In this document: positions 50,239 through 59,713 of the stretch, in pieces | Position numbering within the stretch: the first letter of the stretch is position 1 | Layout: each line of letters starts with the position of its first letter | Assembly (NCBI GenBank): GCA_021798985.1 | Contig: JAJZBI010000005.1 | Span: 1-64,000, forward strand | Reading direction: 5' to 3' | Source of the DNA: Actinomycetes bacterium | Lineage (GTDB): Bacteria; Actinomycetota; Acidimicrobiia; Acidimicrobiales; Bog-793 | Length of the DNA: 64,000 nt | Position numbers and translations under genes: made by a program | Notes under the pieces: generated by a model | Databases searched by the model: none | What the model saw: only the letters and a program-made list of their open reading frames with translations | What the model was told of the DNA's origin: nothing

Positions 50239-52296
50239 TCAGCCCACCTTCTCGCGCTCGCGCCCGAGCAGGCGCTCGACCATGGCGACGGGCACCGGCT
50301 CGTAGTGGTCGTGCAGCGTGCGGAAGCGCCCGTGACCAGCCGTGAGCGCGCGCAGGTCGATGCCGTAGCGGGCGAGCTCGCTCGTTGGGACGAGTGCCAC
50401 CACCTGCTGGTCGCGCTCGTTCGATTCGCTCGCGAGGACGCGGGCCCGCCGGGCGTTCAAATCGCCGAGCACGTCACCGAGAAAGCGGGCCGGAATGGTG
50501 ACCTCGAGGCGTGAGATCGGCTCGAGCACCACGGGGTGGGCGGCATCGAGGGCTTCGTTGAAGCCGAGCGCGCCGGCCATCTCGAAGCTCGCCTCGGAGG
50601 AGTCGACCGGGTGGTACTTGCCGTCGTCCACGATCACCTTCACGTCGACGACGGGGAAGCCGAGCGAGCCTCCCTGGCTCATCGCCCGCCGGACGCCCTT
50701 TTCGACCGCCGGGATGAACTGGCGGGGGATCGCCCCGCCGACCACCTGGTCGACGAAGACGAAGCCGCTGCCGCGCTCGAGCGGTTCCAGACGCAGGTGC
50801 ACGACGCCGAACTGGCCGTGCCCGCCGGTCTGCTTCTTGTGCCGGCCCTCGGCGGCGGCCGCCTGGGCGATCGTCTGGCGGTAGGGGATGCGGAGCTCTT
50901 CGACGTCCGTGGCGACGTGAAACTTGGTCGCCAGGCGCTCGAGGGCGACTTGGAGGTGGGTCTCGCCCATCCCTGAGAGCACGACCTGGTGGGTCTCCGC
51001 GTTGCGTTCGACTTGCAGGCCGGGGTCTTCCTCCTGGAGCCGCTGCAGCGCCGCCATCAGCTTGTCCTCATCCCCGTTCGTGCGCGGCCGGATGGCGAGC
51101 GACAGGCTGGGCGCGGAGATGGTGATCGGCTCGCAGACCACGGGTGCCGACCGCGGCGCCAAGGTGTCGCCGACGCGGGTGTCGTGCAGCTTGGGCACGG
51201 CGATGACGTCGCCGGCGACCGCCTGGCTGACCGGGACGGCGGTCTTGCCGAGCAGGGACTCAAGGACGTGCAGGCGCTCTTCGGCGTGCGTGCGCGTGTT
51301 CACCAGCTGGATGTCGGGGCGAAGCGTTCCCGAGAGCACCTCGAGGAGGGAGATCCGGCCGACGAAGGGGTCGACGATCGTCTTGAACACGCGGGCGAGC
51401 GGCTCAGCGTCGGCGTCGGGCGCGATCTCGAGCTCCTGGTCGCCCGCCCGGACTCGGACGGGGTGGCGGCAGGACGAGAGCTCGCAGAGAAACGCCTCGA
51501 GACGGTCGACGGCGATGTCGCGCACCGCCGAGCCGCACAGGACGGGGAAGACCTTGGCCTCCGCCACGCCCACGGCGAGGGCGGCCTCGAGCTCGGCGAC
51601 GCTTGGCACGTCACCTTCGAGGTAGCGCTCCATCAGCGCATCGTCGGCGACGACGATCCCCTCGACCAAGTTGTCGTGCACGCGGGCCTCGAGCTCGGCG
51701 AGCGCCTCGGGGATCGGTCCGAGGCTCGGGGTCCCGTCACGATAGGTATGGGCCTCCTGGGCGAGCAGGTCGGCTACGCCGGTGAATTCCGGACCCGAGC
51801 CGAGCGGCATCTCGAGCGGGGCGATGCCGGCGCCGAAGGACTCCTGGAGCAGGGCGAGCGTCCCTTCGTAGTCGGCGCGCTCGTGATCGAGCTTGTTGAC
51901 AAAGATCAGTCGCGGCAGGTTGCGCGCCTCGGCGAGCCGCCAGATCGCCTCGGTCTGGGCACCGATCGCGTCGGTGGCGCTCACCACGATGACGGCGACG
52001 TCACAGACGGCGAGCGCCGCTTCGACCTCGGCGACGAAATCGGGCAGGCCGGGAGTGTCGAGAAGGTTGAAGCGGTGCCCGTCCTGCTCGAAGCTGGCGA
52101 GGGCCAGCGACAGCGAGCTGTGGCGGGCGAGCTCTTCGGGCTCGAAGTCGCAAACGGCCGTGCCGTCTTCGACGCGCCCCTTGCGGGCGATGGCGTGCGA
52201 CCCGGCGAGCAGGGCCTCAGCGAGCGAGGTCTTGCCCGCCCCCGGTTGGCCGACGAGCGCCACCTTGTGGACGTGTAAGGAACGAGCGTCGTGCAC
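50239..52296 (-). CDS. Elongation factor G-like protein (EF-G2)
   Basis: A 685-residue translational GTPase. G1 GQPGAGKTS, G3 DTPGLPDF, G4 VNKLDHE and five EF-G-like domains are present, including domain IV with GGHGQFGVV. The G1 loop has GxxGAGKTS rather than EF-G's HIDAGKTT, and switch I (RKGRVEDGTAVCDFEPEE) differs from canonical FusA, which marks the FusA2/EF-G-like actinobacterial group. Its function is not settled; roles in ribosome recycling or stress have been proposed for paralogues. GTG start with GGAGGG. It stands alone, so it is not the str-operon fusA. Confidence 0.9.
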   Translation of the reverse strand: MHDARSLHVHKVALVGQPGAGKTSLAEALLAGSHAIARKGRVEDGTAVCDFEPEELARHSSLSLALASFEQDGHRFNLLDTPGLPDFVAEVEAALAVCDVAVIVVSATDAIGAQTEAIWRLAEARNLPRLIFVNKLDHERADYEGTLALLQESFGAGIAPLEMPLGSGPEFTGVADLLAQEAHTYRDGTPSLGPIPEALAELEARVHDNLVEGIVVADDALMERYLEGDVPSVAELEAALAVGVAEAKVFPVLCGSAVRDIAVDRLEAFLCELSSCRHPVRVRAGDQELEIAPDADAEPLARVFKTIVDPFVGRISLLEVLSGTLRPDIQLVNTRTHAEERLHVLESLLGKTAVPVSQAVAGDVIAVPKLHDTRVGDTLAPRSAPVVCEPITISAPSLSLAIRPRTNGDEDKLMAALQRLQEEDPGLQVERNAETHQVVLSGMGETHLQVALERLATKFHVATDVEELRIPYRQTIAQAAAAEGRHKKQTGGHGQFGVVHLRLEPLERGSGFVFVDQVVGGAIPRQFIPAVEKGVRRAMSQGGSLGFPVVDVKVIVDDGKYHPVDSSEASFEMAGALGFNEALDAAHPVVLEPISRLEVTIPARFLGDVLGDLNARRARVLASESNERDQQVVALVPTSELARYGIDLRALTAGHGRFRTLHDHYEPVPVAMVERLLGREREKVG

Positions 52297-52455
52297 GTCG
52301 CCCTCCTCTCCCGGCCGAGCGAGCCCCGGTACCGTGCCGGGGAGCCGACCTGGTGCGGACCATCATGCTCCTCGCCTCGCCAGGAGACCAGGCCTAATGG
52401 ACCTTTTTGTCGCTGCATCGTCCGTGGCGGTGACGCGGCCGTGCGGGTGCGCCGA

Positions 52456-53106
52456 TCAGGTCGTGAGCGCGCTGTGTCCGGCTCCCGAGAAGACCTCACA
52501 GGCGCGCCAGCAGTACCAGGCGAGCACCGAGCGATACGGGCGGGCAAACTCGCCGAGCGGCTCGAGCTCCTTGTCGCTCGGCATCTCCTGGCCGTAGGCG
52601 AGGCCGAAACCCCGGCGCACGCCGAGGTCGCCGGTCGGCCAGACGTCCATGCGGCGGAGCTGGAAGAGCAGGAACATCTGCGCCGTCCACCGGCCGATGC
52701 CGCGCACGGCACACAGTCGGGCGATGACTTCCTCGTCGCTCTCTCGTCCGAGGCGCCGCGGCGCGAGCTCGACCGTGCCGTCGTGGACCTTGGCGGCGAG
52801 GTCGGTCAGGCTGCGCGCCTTGTTGCGCGACAGCCCCGCCGCCCGCAGCGCCTCGGGCGAAAGCGCCAAGAAGGCCTCGGGCGTGACCGTGTGGGCGAGG
52901 GCGTCGAGCAGCCGCCCGTGGATCGCGGCGGCCGCCGCCCCAGCGAGCTGCTGGTAGAGGACCGAGCGCAACAGGGCGGCGAAGTGGCTCTCGACCGGCG
53001 GGGCGAGGCGTGGGGGCCCGACCGCTTCGAGCAGGCCGGCGATCACCGGGTCCCGCTCGGCGAGCAGGCGCGCGGCCTGGGCGTGGCTCGGCCGCGTCGT
53101 CCCCAT
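52456..53106 (-). CDS. DNA-3-methyladenine glycosylase II (AlkA-like)
   Basis: A 216-residue HhH-GPD glycosylase. The helix-hairpin-helix is at residues 129-147 (ARLCAVRGIGRWTAQMFLL), followed by DVWPTGDLGVRRG with the catalytic aspartate D160. YQQLAGAAAAAI corresponds to the AlkA interdomain helix. It removes alkylated bases. ATG at 53106 fits the family. It lacks the N-terminal AlkA domain, so it is the short type. Confidence 0.9.
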   Translation of the reverse strand: MGTTRPSHAQAARLLAERDPVIAGLLEAVGPPRLAPPVESHFAALLRSVLYQQLAGAAAAAIHGRLLDALAHTVTPEAFLALSPEALRAAGLSRNKARSLTDLAAKVHDGTVELAPRRLGRESDEEVIARLCAVRGIGRWTAQMFLLFQLRRMDVWPTGDLGVRRGFGLAYGQEMPSDKELEPLGEFARPYRSVLAWYCWRACEVFSGAGHSALTT

Positions 53107-53163
53107 CGCCCGCCATTGTGGCGTGTGGCGCACGCAACGGGGGGCCGCAGTAGAAACAACGCC

Positions 53164-54087
53164 ATGGACGACCGCGGGGGCGCGCGCAACGACGAGGTCG
53201 TGGTGGTTGGCTCGATCAACGTCGACCTGGTCTTATCGGTCGCCCACCGGCCGGCGCCCGGCGAGACCGTCGGTGACGCCCGGCTCGAGCGCCATCCGGG
53301 CGGCAAGGGCGCGAACCAGGCACTCGCCGCCGCGCGCTCGGGGGCCCGTAGCGCCCTGATCGGGCGCGTCGGTGCCGACGCCGAGGGCGAGCGGCGCGTC
53401 GGCGAGCTCGCCGCCGGCGGGGTGCGGACCGAGCTCATCGCCACGAGCGCCACGGCCCCGACTGGTCTGGCGGTGATCACTGTCACCGAGGAGGGCGAGA
53501 ACGCCATCGTGGTCGCCCCGGGGGCGAACGGCGAGCTCGGCGCATCCGAGCTCGCGCGCGCCGAGGACGCGCTTGGTGGCGCGCGGGTCCTGGTGGTCCA
53601 GCTCGAGATCCCCCTCGGCACCGTGCGGCGGGCCGTCGAGATGGCCGGAGCGGGCACCACGGTGATCGTGAACGCTGCCCCAGCGCGCCCGCTTCCGCCC
53701 GAACTGCTCGCCAAGGTCGACCTCTTGGTGGTGAACGAGCTCGAGGCGGGCAGCCTGCTCGGCACCTCGATCGGGGGGCGCTCGGACGCCATGGCGGCCG
53801 CCGCGGCCCTCGTCGTCCTCGGGCCCGCTGGAGCGGTGATCACCCTCGGACCGCTCGGCGCCGTCGGTCACCGCCGCGGCTCGGCCGCGTTCCACGTGCC
53901 GGCGCCGCCGACCACGGTGCGTGACACCACGGGAGCCGGCGACGCGTTCGTCGGCGCCCTGGCGGCGCGACTCGCCGCTGGCGAGGGGCTCGAGGACGCG
54001 GTCGGCTTCGCCGTGGCGGTGGGCGCCGCTACGGTCGCCCACCACGGGGCCGAGCCCCACCTGCCCCCGACGTACTCCAGACGCTGA
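53164..54087 (+). CDS. Ribokinase-like PfkB-family sugar kinase
   Basis: A 307-residue PfkB kinase. GSINVDLVLSV and HPGGKGANQALAAAR (GGKGAN at 46-51) bind the sugar, and DTTGAGDAFVGAL holds the catalytic base D260 and anion hole. These fit ribokinase best, but other sugars or nucleosides are possible. No clear ribosome site precedes the ATG. Divergent from the alkA-like gene with 57 bases between starts; there is no sugar transporter next to it. Confidence 0.85.
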   Translation: MDDRGGARNDEVVVVGSINVDLVLSVAHRPAPGETVGDARLERHPGGKGANQALAAARSGARSALIGRVGADAEGERRVGELAAGGVRTELIATSATAPTGLAVITVTEEGENAIVVAPGANGELGASELARAEDALGGARVLVVQLEIPLGTVRRAVEMAGAGTTVIVNAAPARPLPPELLAKVDLLVVNELEAGSLLGTSIGGRSDAMAAAAALVVLGPAGAVITLGPLGAVGHRRGSAAFHVPAPPTTVRDTTGAGDAFVGALAARLAAGEGLEDAVGFAVAVGAATVAHHGAEPHLPPTYSRR

Positions 54088-54274
54088 CGCGCGGCGTCCT
54101 CGCGCACCGAGCGGGCGGTCGGGCGGCGGCGAGCTGAGCCGGCCGCTCGGGCAAGTCGGGGTGTTGCCACGAGCGGCCAGGGGTAGCGCGCGGGCATCGC
54201 CGTGCCCGGTGTTCGACGCGCGCCCTCGGGCACCTCGAGCCGGCGCGGCGCCCCGTCGAAGCGGAGGAGCGCGG

Positions 54275-55294
54275 ATGGCAACAGGCAAGGTAGCGGTGGT
54301 GACCGGCGGCAGCGCCGGGGTCGGACGGGCAACGGCGGAGCTCTTGGCGCGTCGCGGCTACGACGTGGCCGTGATGGCGCGAGGAGGTGCGGGCCTGGCC
54401 GGTGCCGTCGAGGACGTCGAGCGCCAAGGGCGGCGGGCGCTCGGCCTCGATGTGGACGTGAGCGACGAGAAGGCCGTCCGAGCGGCGGCCGAGCGCTGCG
54501 AGATCGAGCTCGGCGAGATCGACGCTTGGGTCAACGACGCCTTCGTCGGCACCCTGGCGTTCTCCTGGGACACCTCCATGGAGGAGTACCACCGGGTGAT
54601 GGACGTCACCTTCTTCGGCCAGGTGCACGGCACCTTGGCGGCGCTCTCGCTGATGCGGCCGAGGAACCGGGGCGTGATCGTCAACGTCGGCTCGGCGATG
54701 GCGTTCCGCTCGATCCCGCTCCAGGCGCCTTACTGCGCGGCCAAGCACGCCGTGAAGGGCTTCAGCGAGTCGGTGATGACCGAGCTGGCGCACGAAAAGA
54801 GCAAGGTCCGTGTCTGCATGGTGCAGCTCCCGGGCCTCAACACCCCGCAGTTCGACTGGAACCTGTCCAAGATGCCCGAGCATCCCATGCCGGTGCCGCC
54901 GATCTATCAGCCCGAGGTGGCCGCCCGAGGCATCGTGCACCTCGTCGAGCATCCCCGGCGCAACCTGTGGGTGGGCCTGCCGACCGCGATGACGATCCTC
55001 GGGGAGCGGGTGGCGCCGAAGCTGCTCGATCTGTACCTCGGGCGCAGCGGCGTCAAGTCCCAGCAGTCCGGCAAGGGGGCGCCGCGGCGCGGGCCGAACC
55101 TGTGGGAGCCCCAGGACGAGGCGGCCGACGCCGGGGCCCGTGGCCCCTTTAGCCAGCGCGCGCACCAGCACGATCCCGTCCTTTGGGCGGCGCTGCACCG
55201 AAGGGGCGTGATCGGGGGCCTCGTCGCCGCCGGGGCGGCGACGACCGCGCTGGCACTGTCGGGCGCGCGCGGCAACGGCCACTCGCCGGGCTGA
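54275..55294 (+). CDS. Short-chain dehydrogenase with C-terminal membrane anchor
   Basis: A 339-residue SDR. TGGSAGVGRA binds NAD(P), S in NVGSAMAF and YCAAKHAVKG form the active site. About 60 extra residues follow the fold and end in a hydrophobic stretch (RGVIGGLVAAGAATTALAL), a probable single-pass anchor. GGAGGAG precedes the ATG. SDRs with this long tail appear in actinobacterial genomes near lipid or cell-envelope genes; substrate unknown. Confidence 0.85.
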   Translation: MATGKVAVVTGGSAGVGRATAELLARRGYDVAVMARGGAGLAGAVEDVERQGRRALGLDVDVSDEKAVRAAAERCEIELGEIDAWVNDAFVGTLAFSWDTSMEEYHRVMDVTFFGQVHGTLAALSLMRPRNRGVIVNVGSAMAFRSIPLQAPYCAAKHAVKGFSESVMTELAHEKSKVRVCMVQLPGLNTPQFDWNLSKMPEHPMPVPPIYQPEVAARGIVHLVEHPRRNLWVGLPTAMTILGERVAPKLLDLYLGRSGVKSQQSGKGAPRRGPNLWEPQDEAADAGARGPFSQRAHQHDPVLWAALHRRGVIGGLVAAGAATTALALSGARGNGHSPG

Positions 55295-55327
55295 CGCGCG
55301 GGCGCGTGCGGCCATCGATCGGGGCGC

Positions 55328-55359
55328 GCCTCGACCCGGGCAAGTGCTCGGGTCGAGGC
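55328..55359. terminator. Hairpin after the SDR gene
   Basis: Perfect 11-base arms GCCTCGACCCG and CGGGTCGAGGC with a 10-base loop, 33 bases after the SDR stop, in the gap between convergent genes. Confidence 0.6.
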
Positions 55360-55405
55360 TGGCGACACTCGAGGCCGGCCACTGCGGCGCGCGACCGGTG
55401 CGCGA

Positions 55406-55436
55406 GGTGTGCCCGCCGCAAAGCGGCGGGCACACC
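55406..55436. terminator. Hairpin after the FKBP gene
   Basis: Perfect 14-base arms (GGTGTGCCCGCCGC and its complement) around AAA, ending five bases before the FKBP stop on the minus strand. It can terminate both the SDR and FKBP messages. No T-run. Confidence 0.7.
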
Positions 55437-55440
55437 AGGA

Positions 55441-56406
55441 TCAGCCCTTTGGCTCGTGGGGCTGCGCGACGAGGTCCATCACGATGGCGAAGGGGCCACC
55501 GTTGGAGCTCTTGGGCAGCTCGATGAGCACCCGGCTGCCGAGTGGCACGCCGACGAGCCCGGAGAGCGCGCTCGTCCCGGCGCCAGCCGGGATGGTCTCG
55601 CCGTCGGGAAAGCCCTGGGTGTAGGTCGAGCCGGAGACCGTGTTCTGCCAGCTCTCGGCCACGTACTGGTCGACGAGGACGCCGGGCTTGAGTTTCGGGC
55701 CATTGCCGCGGTCGAGCACCGTCACGCTGACGCCCTTTGGCTCTGGGGTCTTGGGTGCGATCTTGATCGTCGGGACGTGGCCGAGCTTGCCGCTCACCGT
55801 CACGCCCTTCACCGTCTTGTGCAGCACGGTGGCGTGCACGTCACCGTGCGCCGTGTGGTTGTAGACGGCGACGACGTCGATGACGAAGGCGAGCGTGGCG
55901 TTCTTCGGGATGCCGGCGGAGGGCTGACCGGCCTTGCCGTAGGCCTCGCCGGGCGGGATCACGAGGAGCACGCGCGAACCGGCGTGCACGCCGACGAGCC
56001 CTTTGTCCCAGCCGGGGATCACGGCGCCGACGCCGATCGGGGTGGGGAACAGGCCCCGCCCGAAGGAGGTGTCAAAGACCTTGCCGCGCCACACCTGGCC
56101 GTAGTAGTTGCACACGATGAGATCGGGGTTGCGCACCACCGGCCCGTTGCCCTGGTGCAGCACCTTCACCTCGAGCGAGCCGGAGGGCTTGGTGTTAGGG
56201 AAGGTCAGCTTCGGCCGCACGCCATAGCCACCCTTCACGCTCGGCATCGGGGCGCTCGAGGTGGCGGCAGCGGCGTGGTGGTGGTGCTGGGGGCGCTGGG
56301 CGGCCGAGGCGACGGCCGGCCCAGCGAGCGAGAGCCCGGCGCAGGCCAGCGCGCCGACGGCGAGCGCGCGGCGCGGACGCGACAAGGTGAACGGAACGTG
56401 AGGCAT
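55441..56406 (-). CDS. Secreted FKBP-type peptidyl-prolyl isomerase, two domains
   Basis: A 321-residue exported protein. Residues 1-36 form a signal peptide (basic start, ALAVGALACAGLSLAGPAVASAA). Two FKBP domains follow, about 75-180 (YYGQVWRGKVFDTSFGRG, VIPGWDKGLVGVHAGSRVLLVIPPGEAYG) and 210-315, the second more divergent (QYVAESW, SALSGLVGVPLGSRVLIELP). It would assist folding of exported proteins outside the membrane. A His/Ala-rich linker follows the signal. Confidence 0.9.
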   Translation of the reverse strand: MPHVPFTLSRPRRALAVGALACAGLSLAGPAVASAAQRPQHHHHAAAATSSAPMPSVKGGYGVRPKLTFPNTKPSGSLEVKVLHQGNGPVVRNPDLIVCNYYGQVWRGKVFDTSFGRGLFPTPIGVGAVIPGWDKGLVGVHAGSRVLLVIPPGEAYGKAGQPSAGIPKNATLAFVIDVVAVYNHTAHGDVHATVLHKTVKGVTVSGKLGHVPTIKIAPKTPEPKGVSVTVLDRGNGPKLKPGVLVDQYVAESWQNTVSGSTYTQGFPDGETIPAGAGTSALSGLVGVPLGSRVLIELPKSSNGGPFAIVMDLVAQPHEPKG

Positions 56407-56442
56407 CGGCGAAGGCTACCCCTCGATCCTGAGGAGCTGCTG

Positions 56443-56679
56443 TCAGCGCCCTGACGGCGCGGCCGGCACCGCCCGGTAGCGGCGCAGGGCGACGAAGGCC
56501 CAGATGGCCTCGACCACGCCGAAGGGCCAGGCCGAGGAGAGAAAGCCGTAGGCGCTCGAGAGCAGACAGCCCCCGGCGAAGGCCAAGATGAAGCGGCGGT
56601 GCCGGCCCTCGAGGGCGTACATCGCCATCATGTACGAGACGGCGATGACGCCGTAGACCGTCACCCACCAGCCGTGCAT
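56443..56679 (-). CDS. Small membrane protein
   Basis: A 78-residue protein with three hydrophobic stretches (residues 4-20, 30-44, 50-63) and a basic tail. It resembles the short unnamed membrane proteins of actinobacteria (WAFVALRRYRA at the end is common), function unknown. Located upstream of the FKBP gene on the same strand, 36 bases apart. Confidence 0.7.
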   Translation of the reverse strand: MHGWWVTVYGVIAVSYMMAMYALEGRHRRFILAFAGGCLLSSAYGFLSSAWPFGVVEAIWAFVALRRYRAVPAAPSGR

Positions 56680-56736
56680 CTGCTCAGTCCATCACTCGAG
56701 CGCGCGCGACGTCACCTGGAGCCCGTCGGGCCCGTG

Positions 56737-59289
56737 TCACCGAACGCCCGTCGGCCCCGCATCGCCGGGCCCGACGCGGGCACCAGGGAGGCGCCGTGCG
56801 CTCTGCTCGAGGATCGCCTGGCGCAGGGCGCGCGCGAATGCGCCCGGGCCCCAGGCGCCCGCCCCGACCAGGCGGGCGAGCTCGCGGCGCTCGAGCGGAC
56901 CGTGCTCGGCGAGCGTTCGGGCGATGGCGCGCACCTGCTCGTCCAGGGCGGCCTCGGGCTCGGGGGCGGGGAAGGCGAAGCTGCGGAGGGCGCCGCGCTC
57001 GGCCGGTCCGGGGCGGTAGCGGCGCAAGCCGGAGGTCTCGGCGCGCCGGCGTGCGGCGATCCGTTCGCGCAGCTGGGCTTCGGCGAGGCGCTGCTCGGCG
57101 ATCTCGGCGGCGAGGCGTCGCGAGGCCTCGGCCCGCTCGGCCTCACCAAGGGCCCGGCGCGCCTCGGCCCGCTGGGTCGCGGCTTCGGCACGACAGGACT
57201 TCGCACGCGCCACCGCCTCGAGCCGCTCGGCTTCCTCCAGCCCGGCGCGTTCGCCTGCTGCGTCGCCGCTGGCGCCCGCCTCGTGCGCCATGGCGCGGGC
57301 GCCATAGGCATCGCCCCAGGCGCGATGCAGCGCCGCGGCCGCCTCGTGGGGCTCGCGCTCGGCTGGCTCGGCTTCTTCGACGCGCCCTTCGGCCTGCTCG
57401 GCGAGGGCGACGTGCTCGTGGCGACGCGCCCGGGCGAGCGCTGCCTCGGCGAGCGCCCGATGGCGCGACGCGGCCGCGGCGTCTGCGGCGGCGAGGGCAC
57501 GGGCCCGCTCGTCGTGTGACCGCGAACGCTCGAGCGCCGCGGCGGCGCGCGCGGGAAGCTCGGCGTCTGGCTCGTCCGGGCGCGCCGACGGACTCGCCCC
57601 GGCGTCAGCCGCCGCCGCCTGCTCGTCTTGTGCCATGGCGAGCTCGTCAGCGACGGCGGCGAGCAGGTGCTCGTCCTCGATGCGGTTGCGCTCGCTGGCG
57701 GGCGCGGCCGCGAGCTCGTGGGCGACCGCCCGGTGCTCAGCGGCGCGCGCCCGCTGCTCGGCGGCACGCTGGCGGGCCGCCAGGGCCTCGGTCCTGTTAG
57801 CCGTCGCTGCCGCTTTGGCGGATTGCCCGTCGACGGCGGTCATCGGCGCGGCGATGTCCTCCAGCTCGGCGCGCTCGGCCTTGACGCCAAAGAAGAGCTC
57901 GGCGATCCCTCCGATCGCCATCACCCCGGCGCCGATGAAAAAGGCGAGGGCGACGAGGTGCCGGTTGCCGCTCGCGATGAAGCCGGCGAACAACAGCGGC
58001 CCGAGGATGCCGCCAAGCGCCGTGCCGATGGCATAGAAGAGCGCGATGGCGAGTGCTCGCATCTCCATCGGAAAGATCTCCGACGCCGTGAGGTAGGCCG
58101 CGCTCGCGCCCGCCGAGGCGAGGAAGAAGGTCGCGAGCAACAGCGCCATGAACGTCCAGGCGTTGAGGCTCCCTTTGGAAAGGAACAAGACGGCGAGCAG
58201 GGCACCGAGGCCCGCTGAGCCGATATAGGTGCCGCTGATCATCGGGCGGCGGCCGATCGTGTCGAAGAGCCGGCCGATGCTGAGGGGCCCGGCGAGGTTG
58301 GAGGCGCCGTAGACGATCGTGAACAGGGGCACCGCCCCCGAGGCCACCCCGAAGAAGGTGCCGAGCAAGGTGCCGATGTTGAAGGTGATGCCGTTGTAGA
58401 TGAACGCCTGGCCGACAAAGAGCGCCAGCGCCAGCACGGCGCGCTTTGGATAGCGGTGGGTCGCGGTGGCGGCGATCTCCGACAGGGGGGTGCGCTCGCG
58501 CGGCTCGACCTCGATGCTGCGGCGCACCGGCGCCAGCTCGGCACCGGTCTGCTCGGTGACCTCTTTCTCGATCGCGTCGAGGAGTCGCTCGGCCTCCTCC
58601 TCCCGGCCGTGCAGGAAGAGCCAGCGGGGGCTCTCTGGCACGTTGCGCCGCACGAGCAGCACGAACAGGCCGAGGACGACCCCCATCCCAAAGGCGAGGC
58701 GCCAGCCGACGTCGGCAGGCAGCAGCGCCTCGTCCAGTAGGACTAAGGCGAGCGCCGAGCCGGCGATCGAGCCGGCCCAGTACGAGCCGTTGATCGACAG
58801 GTCGATCGTGCCGCGCGCCCGCGCCGGGATGAGCTCGTCGATCGCCGAGTTGATCGAGGCGTACTCCCCGCCGATCCCCATCCCGGTGAGGAAGCGGAAG
58901 ATCATGAAGTACCACCAGGTGAAAGAGAGCCCGGTGGCGGCCGTGCAGACGATGTAGATCCCGAGGGTGATCATGAAGAGTCGTTTTCGCCCGAAGCGGT
59001 CGGTGAGGTAGCCGAAGATGAGCGCGCCGAGGCAGGCACCGGCGACATAGGCGCCACCCGCCAGCCCGACCTGTCCGGAGCTGATCGAGATGCCGCTGCC
59101 GTGCGAGGTCAAGCGGGCAGCGACGGTCCCGACGATCGTGACCTCGAGGCCGTCGAGGATCCACACGGTCCCGAGGCCGATGACGATCCGCCAGTGGAAG
59201 CGCGACCAGGGGAGGCGGTCGAGGCGGAAGGGGACCTTGGTGCGGATCGTCCGGTGCGCGGCGGCGGTGGCGACCGCCTGGCTGCTCAT
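56737..59289 (-). CDS. MFS transporter with long charged helical C-terminal extension
   Basis: An 850-residue protein. Residues 1-470 are a sugar/aromatic-acid-type MFS transporter: WILDGLEVTIVG, GYLTDRFGRKRLFM, FLTGMGIGGEYASINSAIDEL, PESPRWL and GRLFDTIGRRPMIS are its signatures. From about 480 to 775 follows an Ala/Glu/Arg-rich region without Pro/Gly breaks, probably a long helix or coiled coil facing the cytosol, and residues 782-835 (LDEQVRAIARTLAEHGPLERRELARLVG) look like a winged-helix fold. The frame is continuous and codon use is uniform, so the fusion appears real. Confidence 0.8.
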   Translation of the reverse strand: MSSQAVATAAAHRTIRTKVPFRLDRLPWSRFHWRIVIGLGTVWILDGLEVTIVGTVAARLTSHGSGISISSGQVGLAGGAYVAGACLGALIFGYLTDRFGRKRLFMITLGIYIVCTAATGLSFTWWYFMIFRFLTGMGIGGEYASINSAIDELIPARARGTIDLSINGSYWAGSIAGSALALVLLDEALLPADVGWRLAFGMGVVLGLFVLLVRRNVPESPRWLFLHGREEEAERLLDAIEKEVTEQTGAELAPVRRSIEVEPRERTPLSEIAATATHRYPKRAVLALALFVGQAFIYNGITFNIGTLLGTFFGVASGAVPLFTIVYGASNLAGPLSIGRLFDTIGRRPMISGTYIGSAGLGALLAVLFLSKGSLNAWTFMALLLATFFLASAGASAAYLTASEIFPMEMRALAIALFYAIGTALGGILGPLLFAGFIASGNRHLVALAFFIGAGVMAIGGIAELFFGVKAERAELEDIAAPMTAVDGQSAKAAATANRTEALAARQRAAEQRARAAEHRAVAHELAAAPASERNRIEDEHLLAAVADELAMAQDEQAAAADAGASPSARPDEPDAELPARAAAALERSRSHDERARALAAADAAAASRHRALAEAALARARRHEHVALAEQAEGRVEEAEPAEREPHEAAAALHRAWGDAYGARAMAHEAGASGDAAGERAGLEEAERLEAVARAKSCRAEAATQRAEARRALGEAERAEASRRLAAEIAEQRLAEAQLRERIAARRRAETSGLRRYRPGPAERGALRSFAFPAPEPEAALDEQVRAIARTLAEHGPLERRELARLVGAGAWGPGAFARALRQAILEQSARRLPGARVGPGDAGPTGVR

Positions 59290-59351
59290 CGCCCGCCCGC
59301 CCGGTGCGGCCGGTCGGCGGCGGGCGCTAGAACCTCTGCGGGGAGGTCGTG

Positions 59352-59648
59352 ATGTACGACGCAGCGACCAGGAGGAGGCGGCGCGGCCGCTGCGTACTGG
59401 TCGGCCATCGCTATCGCTTCGTCGCCGACGGGGCGACGATGCGGTGGTCGTGCGTGCGGGGCTGTCCCGGCGGGGGCGAACGGCGTTACGCGAGCGCCGT
59501 CGAGGCCCGGCGCTACGCCGAGGCGCTGGATCGCGATCCGATCGACGAGCTCGGCCGTCGGGCGCCGCTCGGCCTGTTCCCCTTGCGCATCGCCCGGTGG
59601 TGGCGTCGACGCTCCGAACAACGCCCGGCGAGGTCCGAGCGCGCGTAG
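59352..59648 (+). CDS. Small basic protein of unknown function
   Basis: A 98-residue protein. GHRYRFVADGATMRWSCVRGCPG with two cysteines resembles the short HxxRW...CxxC proteins of actinobacteria. The tail is Arg-rich. The ATG at 59352 has GGGAGG five bases away. It is divergent from the MFS fusion gene, with 62 bases between starts. Confidence 0.65.
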   Translation: MYDAATRRRRRGRCVLVGHRYRFVADGATMRWSCVRGCPGGGERRYASAVEARRYAEALDRDPIDELGRRAPLGLFPLRIARWWRRRSEQRPARSERA

Positions 59649-59693
59649 CGCACCGCAACGCGCCGGAGCGAAGCGTCCAAGCGGTTGCACACG

Positions 59694-59713
59694 ATCGGGC
59701 ACTATTGCCCGAT
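59694..59713. repeat. 8-base inverted repeat upstream of the acidic protein gene
   Basis: ATCGGGCA and TGCCCGAT flank CTAT; the right half's ATTGCCCGA is repeated as a direct copy near 59754. It may be an operator pair for the gene at 59806 or a terminator for the one at 59352. Confidence 0.5.
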
